A stretch of DNA of 64,000 bases, taken from assembly GCF_014764365.1 (NCBI RefSeq), contig NZ_CP061718.1:434001-498000 (forward strand), in the 5' to 3' direction. The stretch comes from Roseococcus microcysteis. GTDB lineage: Bacteria; Pseudomonadota; Alphaproteobacteria; Acetobacterales; Acetobacteraceae. The notes beneath the pieces were generated by a model that did not search any database, had not been told where the DNA came from, and worked only from the letters and a program-made list of their open reading frames with translations. How positions within the stretch are numbered: the stretch's first letter is position 1; each line of letters starts with the position of its first letter. This document shows, one piece after another, positions 45,911 through 53,068 of this stretch. The position numbers and the translations under genes are program-made.

Positions 45911-46249
45911 GCGGACCACCTGGCCGGTGCGCAAAGGTGAAGCCAGACGGAGCTCCTACGGCGCGGACTGGCCGCCGCCGAAGACCACCGAGGCCAGGGT
46001 CAGGGCGCGCCGAACAGGGACGCTTGTCCATCACCGGCCATCGTAAGCTTATACCTCGTCGGCTTGACTTGCTTCTGGATCCGCCGCTCGGCGACTCCGC
46101 GTTTCAGCCAAGCCGCAACCTGCGCCTTCTCCAAAGCCAGGCTGGCAGCGATCTCCTCAGTCGGCATCGCCGTACCCGCTGTCAACTCGCCCAGGCGCTG
46201 CAGGAATAGCGCGTAGAAGTCCGGTGCGGCCCCGGCTCCGTTCGGCTTG
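45911..46249. repeat. 339-bp tandem duplication, unit 1
   Basis: Begins GCGGACCACCTGGCCGGTGC and matches 46250-46588 throughout with scattered differences. It holds a copy of the 3' end of the macro-domain gene and the sequence just after it. Confidence 0.88.
46000..46248 (-). pseudogene. duplicated 3' fragment of the macro-domain gene
   Basis: Encodes the last about 80 codons only: MPTEEIAASLALEKAQVAAW then YKLTMAGDGQASLFGAP, parallel to MPSEEIAASLALEKAQVAAW and YKLAMPRYGQASLFGAP of the full gene. It has no start or upstream domains. It arose from the 339-bp tandem duplication. Confidence 0.8.
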
Positions 46250-46588
46250 GCGGACCACCTGGCCGGTGCGCAAAGCTGAAGCCAGACGGCGCTCGTGCGG
46301 CGCAGACCGGCCGCCGCCGAAGACCACCGAGGCCAGGGTCAAGGCGCGCCGAACAGGGACGCTTGGCCATAGCGGGGCATCGCAAGCTTATACCTCGGCG
46401 GCTTGAGTTGTTTCTGGATCCGCCCCTCGGCGACGCCGCGCTTGAGCCAAGCCGCAACCTGCGCCTTCTCCAAAGCTAGGCTGGCAGCGATCTCCTCACT
46501 CGGCATCGCCTTACCGGCCGTCAGCTCGCCCAGGCGCTGCACGAATAGCGCGTAGAAGTCCGGTGCGCCCCCGGGTTCGCTAGGCTGT
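46250..46588. repeat. 339-bp tandem duplication, unit 2
   Basis: The unit that contains the intact 3' end of the macro-domain gene (stop at 46339) plus about 90 bp downstream. It abuts unit 1 directly. Confidence 0.88.
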
Positions 46589-47829
46589 CCCGGAGACTCG
46601 GCTGCGTCGTCTGCCCGCTGGCCTCTGCCGGTTACCGCGTCATCCTCCGCCGCTGGCGTCGCCTCGCCAGCTGAGTTGTTCGCGGCTTTGGACGCCGCTA
46701 GCAGTGCATCGATGTTCGGTTCTCCTGTCTCTGCTTTGCGCCCTATCGGCCGAGCGCCTGCATTTTGAAGGCGCGCGGCAATGTGCGAGTTCGCCTCATA
46801 GCGGATGTAAAAGACCGGCACTTCTCCAAGCGACGCAGCCAACCCGCTGCTGAGCCAATCCGGATCGGGGTCGGAAATAAGTACACCGGCCGCTCTAGCA
46901 CGAAGAAAGCTCATCGCTTGGACGAAGAGTTGACGACTCCAGCTTTCGCTTGGAGCCGCGAGGGATAGTGTTGTCACCATCGAGCTGGATTTACTCGTAG
47001 CGGCGTCAAAAATCTTCTGTCTCGTCAGCGGGCCGAACGGCAAGATCATAACGACCGGCACCCCCTCCTGCCGGAAGGCTTCTGCCACCTGCTCTGTCGC
47101 GCGAGTCGCGTGGACAAGCGCGACGGTGGCGGCGTCGGGTGCCTGACAAAGCTGTCGCGCGACCGCGCGCAGCGCGGCCTGCTCACGATCAGATGGTGAT
47201 CTCGCTGGCATTAAGGCGATCCACTTGCCAGACAGTGCGCGCATGTCGCCTCTGTAAGAGGCGCGAGTAGGCTTCCCGTTGGCACACGGCAACGCGGTCA
47301 GCGGCCCATACTCAAAGCCCAAATTGCGCAGCGCTCGGATTTCGTCAGGTGTCGGTTCGGCTTGAGCCTTGGCTTCTGCGGTGTGCGAGTCTGCGGGTTC
47401 GAAAACGAGGATACGAGCCTCGATGTCGGACAGCCTTTCCTTGATCATCGATGACACGCGTGTCCAGTCGAGACCGCCGTTCCCACAGCCTAAAGCCGGT
47501 AATGCGACCGTGATGGGACCATGCGGCTTGAGGTACTCGCGGAGCGCGTCGAGGCCAGCCTCTATGTCTTCGTAGCGCGACTGCTCGCGCCAGTCCCGCT
47601 TTGTGGGGAAGTTGATCACCCAGTCGCCGGAAAGATTTCGCCATACATGAAGCTTGCCTGGCTTCACAGCACCACTGCGGCAAGCTCGTTGGTAATCCTT
47701 AAACATGTCTGGAAAACGTTGCTTGAACGCCAGCGCGACCCCGGCTCCCATAACGCCCTTGCAGTTCACAGTGTTCACGCGGGCGTCGGCCGCCATCGTG
47801 AACATGTCTCCCCGGGTGAACTCGATCAT
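46339..47829 (-). CDS. macro-domain protein (DarG-like) with Rossmann/DprA-like middle and winged-helix C-terminus
   Basis: A 496-aa multidomain protein. Residues 1-145 are a macro domain closest by eye to DarG/TARG1 ADP-ribosyl glycohydrolases: GDMFTMAADARVNTVNCKGV, MGAGVALAFKQRFPDMF, INFPTKRDWREQSRYEDIEAG and PALGCGNGGLDW. Residues about 180-390 look Rossmann-like; SFLRARAAGVLISDPDPDW and LGEVPVFYIRYEANSHIAARL recall the DprA/SLOG nucleotide-binding fold (weak). The end (about 430-490, MPSEEIAASLALEKAQVAAW) is a winged helix. No DarT toxin gene is adjacent; an IS lies 13 bp upstream of ATG 47829 (TAAGG as ribosome-binding site). The in-frame ATG at 47850 is inside the IS end and is not used. 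Confidence 0.75.
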   Translation of the reverse strand: MIEFTRGDMFTMAADARVNTVNCKGVMGAGVALAFKQRFPDMFKDYQRACRSGAVKPGKLHVWRNLSGDWVINFPTKRDWREQSRYEDIEAGLDALREYLKPHGPITVALPALGCGNGGLDWTRVSSMIKERLSDIEARILVFEPADSHTAEAKAQAEPTPDEIRALRNLGFEYGPLTALPCANGKPTRASYRGDMRALSGKWIALMPARSPSDREQAALRAVARQLCQAPDAATVALVHATRATEQVAEAFRQEGVPVVMILPFGPLTRQKIFDAATSKSSSMVTTLSLAAPSESWSRQLFVQAMSFLRARAAGVLISDPDPDWLSSGLAASLGEVPVFYIRYEANSHIAARLQNAGARPIGRKAETGEPNIDALLAASKAANNSAGEATPAAEDDAVTGRGQRADDAAESPGQPSEPGGAPDFYALFVQRLGELTAGKAMPSEEIAASLALEKAQVAAWLKRGVAEGRIQKQLKPPRYKLAMPRYGQASLFGAP

Positions 47830-47842
47830 CGTAAGAGCCTTA

Positions 47843-48787
47843 CAGCCCATCCGGGAAGTTTGCTTTCACGCTGAGCGTCTTGGGGCCAGACGCCGAAGCA
47901 TGATGCGGATCATGGCCATGCGCACGAAGGCGGCAGCGATACGGCAGTGGCGCTCGAAATCGCGGGCCAGCCGTCGGTTGCGGCTGATCCAGCCGATGGT
48001 GCGCTCCACGATCCAGCGCTTCGGCAGCACGACGAATTTGTGCCTGTCGCAGCGGCGGACGATCTCCATCTTCCACAATCCGGTGCGGGCAACGACAGCA
48101 GCCATCTTCGGCCCCCCATAGCCCGCATCGCCGATGATGCGCTCGACAAAGGGGAACAGCCTGCGCGCCTGGCGCAGCAGCGGCTCGGCGCCGTCGCGGT
48201 CTTGCACGCTGGCTGGGTGAACAACCACACCGAGCAGCAAGCCCAGCGTATCGGTCAGCAGGTGACGCTTGCGGCCGACGATCTTCTTGCCCGCGTCATA
48301 GCCGGACGGATCAAGCGTAGAGCCCCCTTTTGCGCCGCCTTTGCCGTCTGGCTGTCGATGATCGCCGTCGTAGGGCTGGCCTCACGGCCTGCCTGCTCGC
48401 GCACCGCGACAAAGAGCACGTGGTGCAGGCGCTCGATGGTCCCTTCCCACTCCCAGCGCGAGAAGTAGTCCCACACCGTGCTCTTCGGCGGCAGGTCCTT
48501 CGGCAGCGCGCTCCACTGGCAGCCGGTCGAGAGCACATAGAACACCGCGTTCAGCACCTCGCGCACATCCACCCTGCGCGGCCTGCCTCCGTGCTTCGCG
48601 GGTCGGATCAGCGGCGCCACCAGCGCCCATTCCGCATCCGTCAGGTCAGAGGGGTAACGCAGCCCGCGCCGATCCGCCGCACGTCGATGCTCCGCCGTCC
48701 ACGCCATCCGTCTGCTCCCGCGAACCGTCCGTAGGACCAGAGAATCACATCCGATTCAGACGATTCAATTCCTTTCCGGATGGGCTC
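47843..48787 (-). mobile_element. IS5-family insertion sequence (about 945 bp)
   Basis: Imperfect terminal inverted repeats, AGCCCATCCGG at the left (from 47844) and its complement CCGGATGGGCT at the right (48776-48786), flank one transposase. TA occurs directly outside both ends (47841-47842 and 48788-48789) as the likely target duplication. Size and ends fit the IS427/IS1031-type groups of the IS5 family. Confidence 0.85.
47866..48707 (-). CDS. IS5-family transposase, two frames joined by a probable -1 frameshift
   Basis: The first frame (48707 to 48255) encodes the N-terminal half: YPSDLTDAEWALVAPLIRP and ending in IIDSQTAKAAQKG, including the first Asp of the DDE triad. The second frame (to 47866) encodes GLLLGVVVHPASVQDRDGA, IIGDAGYGG (second Asp) and WIVERTIGW (Glu). 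At their junction stands A_AAG_GGG in the first frame, the classical X_XXY_YYZ -1 slippery heptamer; slipping back gives KGGSTLDPSGYDAGKK, as in full-length relatives. So this may be a programmed frameshift and the element may be active. Confidence 0.88.
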
Positions 48788-49274
48788 TAAAGCAGATATT
48801 CTCTATCGCGACTTTCAGGCATTCACAGAAGAATTTCTGCAAAAAAAACGATCTGCGGTCGAGGGTATGGTCCTAACTCACTCCCTCATATCTGCCGCAA
48901 ACGGCGCAAATCCGATCCCTGGGTTAAATGTCGCGGTAGATCTTGGGAATGTTGTAAAAATGCTTGATCGCGTGGCTACGGCTTACAACCTCGATATCAT
49001 TGCGGCAACCGTAGTTCCTGGCTCGCCGCCAGCTTGGCTCTTAGCGGCACGGAACCTTGTCAAATTGCTGGCGTCTGAAGGAGCCCTGCTTCTTCTCAAG
49101 GCAGCTGGAACTCCCGCCATCATGCAGCAGGTCGGAAAGTATATTCCCGTCTTTGGGATGCTGGTTTCTGCGGGCCTTGGCTTCCTGATCGTGCGCTCGG
49201 TTGGCCTGAAGTATGTTGAGGAGTGTCACGAGGCCGCGGCGGGATATCTCAGGGACAGCTTGAAGGCGGGCTAA
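48780..49274 (+). CDS. hypothetical protein resembling the C-terminal helical part of IRG/DUF697-type GTPases (probably 5'-truncated)
   Basis: A 164-aa protein with two hydrophobic stretches. ANGANPIPGLNVAVDLGNVVKMLDRVATAYNLD is like the helical region after the GTPase domain in immunity-related GTPases and DUF697 proteins (IPGL..A.D pattern); no P-loop is present. The only upstream ATG (48780) lies in the inverted repeat of the IS, so the original 5' end has probably been lost. Base composition is less GC-rich than the neighbours. Its stop overlaps the stop of the convergent tail-tube gene. Function unknown. Confidence 0.5.
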   Translation: MGSKADILYRDFQAFTEEFLQKKRSAVEGMVLTHSLISAANGANPIPGLNVAVDLGNVVKMLDRVATAYNLDIIAATVVPGSPPAWLLAARNLVKLLASEGALLLLKAAGTPAIMQQVGKYIPVFGMLVSAGLGFLIVRSVGLKYVEECHEAAAGYLRDSLKAG

Positions 49275-50227
49275 GCATACTCCGTCCCCGCCTGCTGGTT
49301 CTTCAGCACGGTGGTCATCATGCGCGTCGCCGTCGCGTTGAAGGCCGCGCGGAACTCGAAGGTCGCCTCGACGCCAGCCGGCCCGTCGATCGGCGTCTTC
49401 GCCAGCGCCAGGTAGACCTCATGCAGCGTGAAGGTGAGGCTGCGGTTGGCGTCGATGGTGAACGCAAAGCCGAACTCCGCTGCCGTGCCGTTCTGCGCCT
49501 GCGTCAGCAGCGTGGTATCGGCGAAGCGAGCGGTGATCTGGCCGGTGGCGCGCGCGATGCCGGGATCCGCGCCCTCGATCTTGCGGTCGGCGCGGATGGT
49601 GCGCACCGCCTCCACGGTGTTCGAGTAAGCGAGGCGCGCGCCGGTGACCTGCGCCAGCGCCGAGCCAGCGCGGCTTATCGAGCCCTGCGCCTTGTTGAAG
49701 GCGGTGTAGGCGGCCGAGACCGGCGTGCCGCCCGAGGACGAGCCCGAGCGCGTCGAGCCCTGGGCGATCAGCTTGATCGTGGCCGTCGCCGGCCCGGTCG
49801 GCGAGAAGTCGATCTCCAGCGCGTCCGCACGGACCCCAGCGCAGACGTCGTAGCTCGGCACGTCGGGGTAGCCAATTTCGATCGCCTGCGAGGGCAGCGT
49901 CGCCGCGCCGGAGCCGAAAGTGTGTGTGAAGTTCGGGTTGGTGCCGGTGGTGGTCGGCGCGCCGAGCAGCAGGCGCAGCCAATGCCCGATGTTGATCAGG
50001 TCCACCGGCACGACGACGTCGCCCTCGACGGTGACCGTGTCGAAGAACGGCGCGGCGGGATCGCGATTGCCGCCGAGGCCGATGACGTCCGCATCCAGCA
50101 GCGGCTGCTCGGCGCCGAGGTTGCAGGAGAGAAAGGGCACGCGCCGCCAGTTGCCGCCTGGTGCGGTGCCATAGGTGTCCTCGGGGATCATGAGCAGGCG
50201 CGAGTTCGCGCCGATGGCACGGGGCAT
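49271..50227 (-). CDS. phage tail tube protein
   Basis: A 318-aa major tail tube-type protein of siphovirus-like phages. IPEDTYGTAPGGNWRRVPFLSCNLGAEQPLLDADVIGLG and GDVVVPVDLINIGHWLRLLLGAPTTTG followed by FTHTFGSG are typical of this family in alphaproteobacterial phages. It is the last recognisable structural gene of the module; the next expected gene (assembly chaperone or tape measure) is missing. Its TAG stop overlaps the TAA stop of the opposite-strand gene. Confidence 0.85.
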   Translation of the reverse strand: MPRAIGANSRLLMIPEDTYGTAPGGNWRRVPFLSCNLGAEQPLLDADVIGLGGNRDPAAPFFDTVTVEGDVVVPVDLINIGHWLRLLLGAPTTTGTNPNFTHTFGSGAATLPSQAIEIGYPDVPSYDVCAGVRADALEIDFSPTGPATATIKLIAQGSTRSGSSSGGTPVSAAYTAFNKAQGSISRAGSALAQVTGARLAYSNTVEAVRTIRADRKIEGADPGIARATGQITARFADTTLLTQAQNGTAAEFGFAFTIDANRSLTFTLHEVYLALAKTPIDGPAGVEATFEFRAAFNATATRMMTTVLKNQQAGTEYA

Positions 50228-50248
50228 GGGGCGTCTCCGGGAGCGGGA

Positions 50249-50677
50249 TCAGGCCAGCGGTGAGCCGGCGACGGTGAAGGACAGCGTGACGGGGACGGAG
50301 GCGGCGCGCGCCGCGGCAGCGCCTTCGGCCTCGGCATCGTCGAAGGAGGGCGCGCCGGGCTGCGCCCACTCGACCGCGCCGCCGAGGGTGCGGTCGCCAG
50401 CGATGGCGGCGGCGATGTCGACCAGCAGCGCGTCGAGCAGCGCGCCCGTGCTCGCGACGACCTCGACCTCGGCGCGGTGCTCGACCGCCCAGGCGAGCGG
50501 CGAGAGGATCGGGGTCTCCTCCAGCGTCTCGCCGTCGCGGACCACCACGAGCCCACCGGCGGGCAGGCGCTGCGGGACGGTCTCGTTGCGGAGGACCTTC
50601 GGGGCGGGGTTCCGCACGGCCAGGGCGGCACCCAGGCGTGCGGACAGGGCGGCCAGGGCTGTCTCGCGGACACTCAC
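50249..50677 (-). CDS. putative phage tail terminator-like protein
   Basis: A 142-aa protein. GTG 50677 is chosen because GGGAGG stands 5 nt upstream and gives a 4-nt overlap (GTGA) with the preceding gene; the longer in-frame reading is antisense-like. VRETALAALSARLGAAL at the start and an immunoglobulin-like end (VPVTLSFTVAGSPLA) resemble tail-terminator proteins, and the position between head-tail genes and tail tube agrees. The assignment is mostly positional. Confidence 0.65.
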   Translation of the reverse strand: MSVRETALAALSARLGAALAVRNPAPKVLRNETVPQRLPAGGLVVVRDGETLEETPILSPLAWAVEHRAEVEVVASTGALLDALLVDIAAAIAGDRTLGGAVEWAQPGAPSFDDAEAEGAAAARAASVPVTLSFTVAGSPLA

Positions 50678-51396
50678 CCGGACCTCCCCGCTTCGGCTTT
50701 CCAGGCCGCCACGAAGCGCCGCGGCAGGCGCCGCAGAGCGCGGAGCGATGCCCCGCGCACGTCGAGGCGCTTGGCCAGCTTCACCTGTGGCAGCAGCAGG
50801 AACATCGGCACCATCCCCTGTTCGAGTAGGCCGCGGGCCCAGGCCTCGCGGCCCTTCCGGTTCGCGGTGCCGACCTCGGCGACGCCGCCGGCGATGAGGC
50901 GGGTGCGCCGGCGCCGGCCCGTTGCCGTGCCCTGGCGCAGCGGCAGGCACCAGACGAAGCCCCGCCCCGAGCGGAACGGCCGGAGGAAGCCCTGGCCGGA
51001 GGCGACCATCTGAGCCGGCGTGACGCGCAGCCCCTTGTCGCCCCGGCCGCGCCAGCCGCGGGCCGCGTTGAAGCCGGTGGCGATCGCCAGGAACCGCCCC
51101 CCGCCCTTCGGCCGGATCAGCGCCCCGCGCTCGAAGGCGTCGATCACCAGCGGGGTCTTGCTCCAGACCAGGCCGGCGGCGCGCATCGACACGCCGGTCC
51201 GCGGGAAGACCTGCGAGCGCCAGGCATTGGCGATGCCGCGCGCCTTGCCGCCGAGCGAGCCCGTGACCTGGCCGCGGAGCTCCCCCTTGAGCGCGTCGGT
51301 CTCGGCGCGCACGGCGCGGGAGGCGGCGCGCTCACCGGCGCGGACCTCCTCCGTGAGCGCCTTGCGGAGGTCACCGACGATGGCGGAGAGGCGCAT
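50674..51396 (-). CDS. DUF6441-like phage protein
   Basis: A 240-aa basic protein. MRLSAIVGDLRKALTEEVRAGERAASRAVRAETDALKGELR and the middle FERGALIRPKGGGRFLAIATGFNA match phage proteins annotated DUF6441, which occupy the place of HK97 gp10-type head-tail/minor tail proteins. It lies 3 nt after the head-tail joining gene. The exact structural role is unknown. Confidence 0.7.
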   Translation of the reverse strand: MRLSAIVGDLRKALTEEVRAGERAASRAVRAETDALKGELRGQVTGSLGGKARGIANAWRSQVFPRTGVSMRAAGLVWSKTPLVIDAFERGALIRPKGGGRFLAIATGFNAARGWRGRGDKGLRVTPAQMVASGQGFLRPFRSGRGFVWCLPLRQGTATGRRRRTRLIAGGVAEVGTANRKGREAWARGLLEQGMVPMFLLLPQVKLAKRLDVRGASLRALRRLPRRFVAAWKAEAGRSG

Positions 51397-51399
51397 CGC

Positions 51400-51708
51400 C
51401 TACCGCCGGCAGAGCACGCGCCAGGCGACGCCGGCGGCATCCCGCTCGGCGCTGTCCACCGTCAGCAGGTCCGCGCCGATGGCGAAGGTATCGCCCGCCT
51501 CGATCGCCGCCAGCAGGGCGATGCTGACGGTCAGCACATCGGTCGCGCGCAGCATCGGCGTGTCGAAGGCGTCCACCACGCGATCGGGGCTGGAGCGCAG
51601 GACGCGGAGGGGCACGGGCGCGCCGGTACCTGCGGCGCGGTAGGTCGCCTCGACGCCCAAGTTCGGGTCGGCGGCGAGCACCGCCAGTGCATCGTCGAAC
51701 ACGCCCAT
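51400..51708 (-). CDS. phage head-tail joining protein
   Basis: A 102-aa protein. MGVFDDALAVLAADPNLGVEATYR and the C-terminal FAIGADLLTVDSAERDAAGVAWRVLCRR resemble the FII/gp-type head-tail attachment proteins of lambda-like phages. Its neighbours (DUF6441, tail terminator) support the connector role. Confidence 0.7.
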   Translation of the reverse strand: MGVFDDALAVLAADPNLGVEATYRAAGTGAPVPLRVLRSSPDRVVDAFDTPMLRATDVLTVSIALLAAIEAGDTFAIGADLLTVDSAERDAAGVAWRVLCRR

Positions 51709-51714
51709 CCCGGT

Positions 51715-51990
51715 TCAGCCGAGCCCGAGCCAGGAGGCGAGCTTCGCGCCGACCGCCGCGCCGACGATGCCGCCGGCTGCCGCCGCACCGGTGGCCGGGA
51801 CCGCCGGCGACACGGCCGGAGCGCCGCCCGCCGCCAGCGACAGCCGCGCCGTGAGACCCGCCATCGCCTTGACCAGCTCGGTCACGGTGCGGGTGAGCTC
51901 GCGCATGTCCTTGTCGCCCTCCGCCAGGCGCCGCTCGATCTCGGTCAGGCGGGTGACGATGGTGCCGAGTTCGCGGTCGTGGTCCGTCAT
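51715..51990 (-). CDS. small coiled-coil/membrane-like phage protein
   Basis: A 91-aa protein: an N-terminal predicted coiled coil (GTIVTRLTEIERRLAEGDKDMRELTRTVTELVKAM) followed by a Gly/Ala-rich hydrophobic end (ATGAAAAGGIVGAAVGAKLASW). It overlaps the lysozyme-like gene by 4 nt, so a spanin/holin-like lysis helper is possible; no family is recognised. Confidence 0.55.
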   Translation of the reverse strand: MTDHDRELGTIVTRLTEIERRLAEGDKDMRELTRTVTELVKAMAGLTARLSLAAGGAPAVSPAVPATGAAAAGGIVGAAVGAKLASWLGLG

Positions 51991-52643
51991 CGGGCGACCT
52001 CCCGCTGCCGCTGCAGCCGCTGATGGATGGTCCAGGCCGCGACGCCGATCACCGCGGCGGCGACGCCCCAGGGGCCGAGCGCCCGCAGCACCGCGGCCAG
52101 CCCCTCGGCATGCGGCGCGAGCGTTGTGACGGCGTCGACCACCGCCGCGGCCGTGACGCCGGCGACCACCGAGCCCGCCGCAGCACGGACCGTCCCGCTG
52201 TGGGCGAGGCCGGGCTGGACCAAGCCCGCCATTCGCAGGCCCTCTGCGATCGTCTCCGGCGCGTAGGGCATGCCGCCGAGCTCATGGCGGATGATCGCCT
52301 CCACCAGCCCGCGCATCGTCGCCGCGTCGTGCAGGTCGACGGGATCGTCGAGCGCGACGCCGAGCCGCGCGGCCACCGCCGCCTGGTAGGCGCGGGTGTC
52401 GTTCTCGCTGCTCGGCGCCCAGCGCGCGACGATGCCGCGGACCGTGCGCAGCCCATGCCGGTCCTGGTAGCTCTGCAGCAGCAGGGCCAGCGCGCGGATG
52501 CCGTGCTGGTGTGAGCGGAAGCGGCAGAAGCGCCCGTCCGAAGGCGGATCGACGAGCCCGAGCCACTTGTTCGTGGCCACGTGCTCGATGTTGCCGGGGT
52601 TGCGGTTGCGGTAGCCCCGGCTGGCCTTGGGATCCATGGTCAC
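51987..52643 (-). CDS. phage lysozyme/transglycosylase-like structural protein (P5-like) with C-terminal membrane segments
   Basis: A 218-aa protein. GYRNRNPGNIEH...GRFCRFRSHQHGIRALALLLQSYQDRHGLRTVRGIVARWAP is the repeated pattern of virion-associated P5-type muralytic proteins. The C-terminal 70 residues contain hydrophobic stretches (AAGSVVAGVTAAAVVDAV, WGVAAAVIGVAAWTI), making a signal-anchor or holin-like tail. GTG 52643 gives a 4-nt overlap with the DUF2190 gene; ATG 52637 is an alternative. It would degrade peptidoglycan during lysis or entry. Confidence 0.7.
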   Translation of the reverse strand: MTMDPKASRGYRNRNPGNIEHVATNKWLGLVDPPSDGRFCRFRSHQHGIRALALLLQSYQDRHGLRTVRGIVARWAPSSENDTRAYQAAVAARLGVALDDPVDLHDAATMRGLVEAIIRHELGGMPYAPETIAEGLRMAGLVQPGLAHSGTVRAAAGSVVAGVTAAAVVDAVTTLAPHAEGLAAVLRALGPWGVAAAVIGVAAWTIHQRLQRQREVAR

Positions 52644-52990
52644 GCCCCCGAGGCCGGCACGCGGGCCAGCATGACGCGGACCGTGGCGTCGGCAGCGAGG
52701 GCGGCGACGGTGACGACGCCGACCTGGAAGTTGCCCGTCGCGGTGGTGGTCAGGCGACGGTTGGTATTGTCCCAGAAGACGCGCGTCCCGGCGGCCATGG
52801 CCTGGGTCGGATCCTTGGTGAGCTCGAACTCGCCGCGGGTCTCGCACTCGACGGTGGCGTTCTGCGCGGCGTCGGCCGCGGCCACGCCGAAGAAGGCGCC
52901 GACCAGCATGCCCTGGCCGGAGAGGACGCCGCCGGCATAGGGCACGACCATGGGGACGGAGCGGGCGTCGGGACGGATGCAGTTGCGCAT
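52640..52990 (-). CDS. DUF2190 family protein (capsid decoration/cement-like)
   Basis: A 116-aa protein. VVPYAGGVLSGQGMLVGAFFGVAAADAAQNATVECETRGEFELTK and the late GNFQVGVVTVAALAADATVRVML are typical of DUF2190, found next to major capsid genes. It follows the protease-capsid fusion by about 80 bp. Likely a capsid-associated protein; not experimentally assigned here. Confidence 0.85.
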   Translation of the reverse strand: MRNCIRPDARSVPMVVPYAGGVLSGQGMLVGAFFGVAAADAAQNATVECETRGEFELTKDPTQAMAAGTRVFWDNTNRRLTTTATGNFQVGVVTVAALAADATVRVMLARVPASGA

Positions 52991-53068
52991 GGGGATGGGG
53001 TCTCCAGAAACGCAGAAGCCGCCCGGGTGGGCGGCCTCTGCATCGGTGCACGAGGGGTGGTTGGGCGG

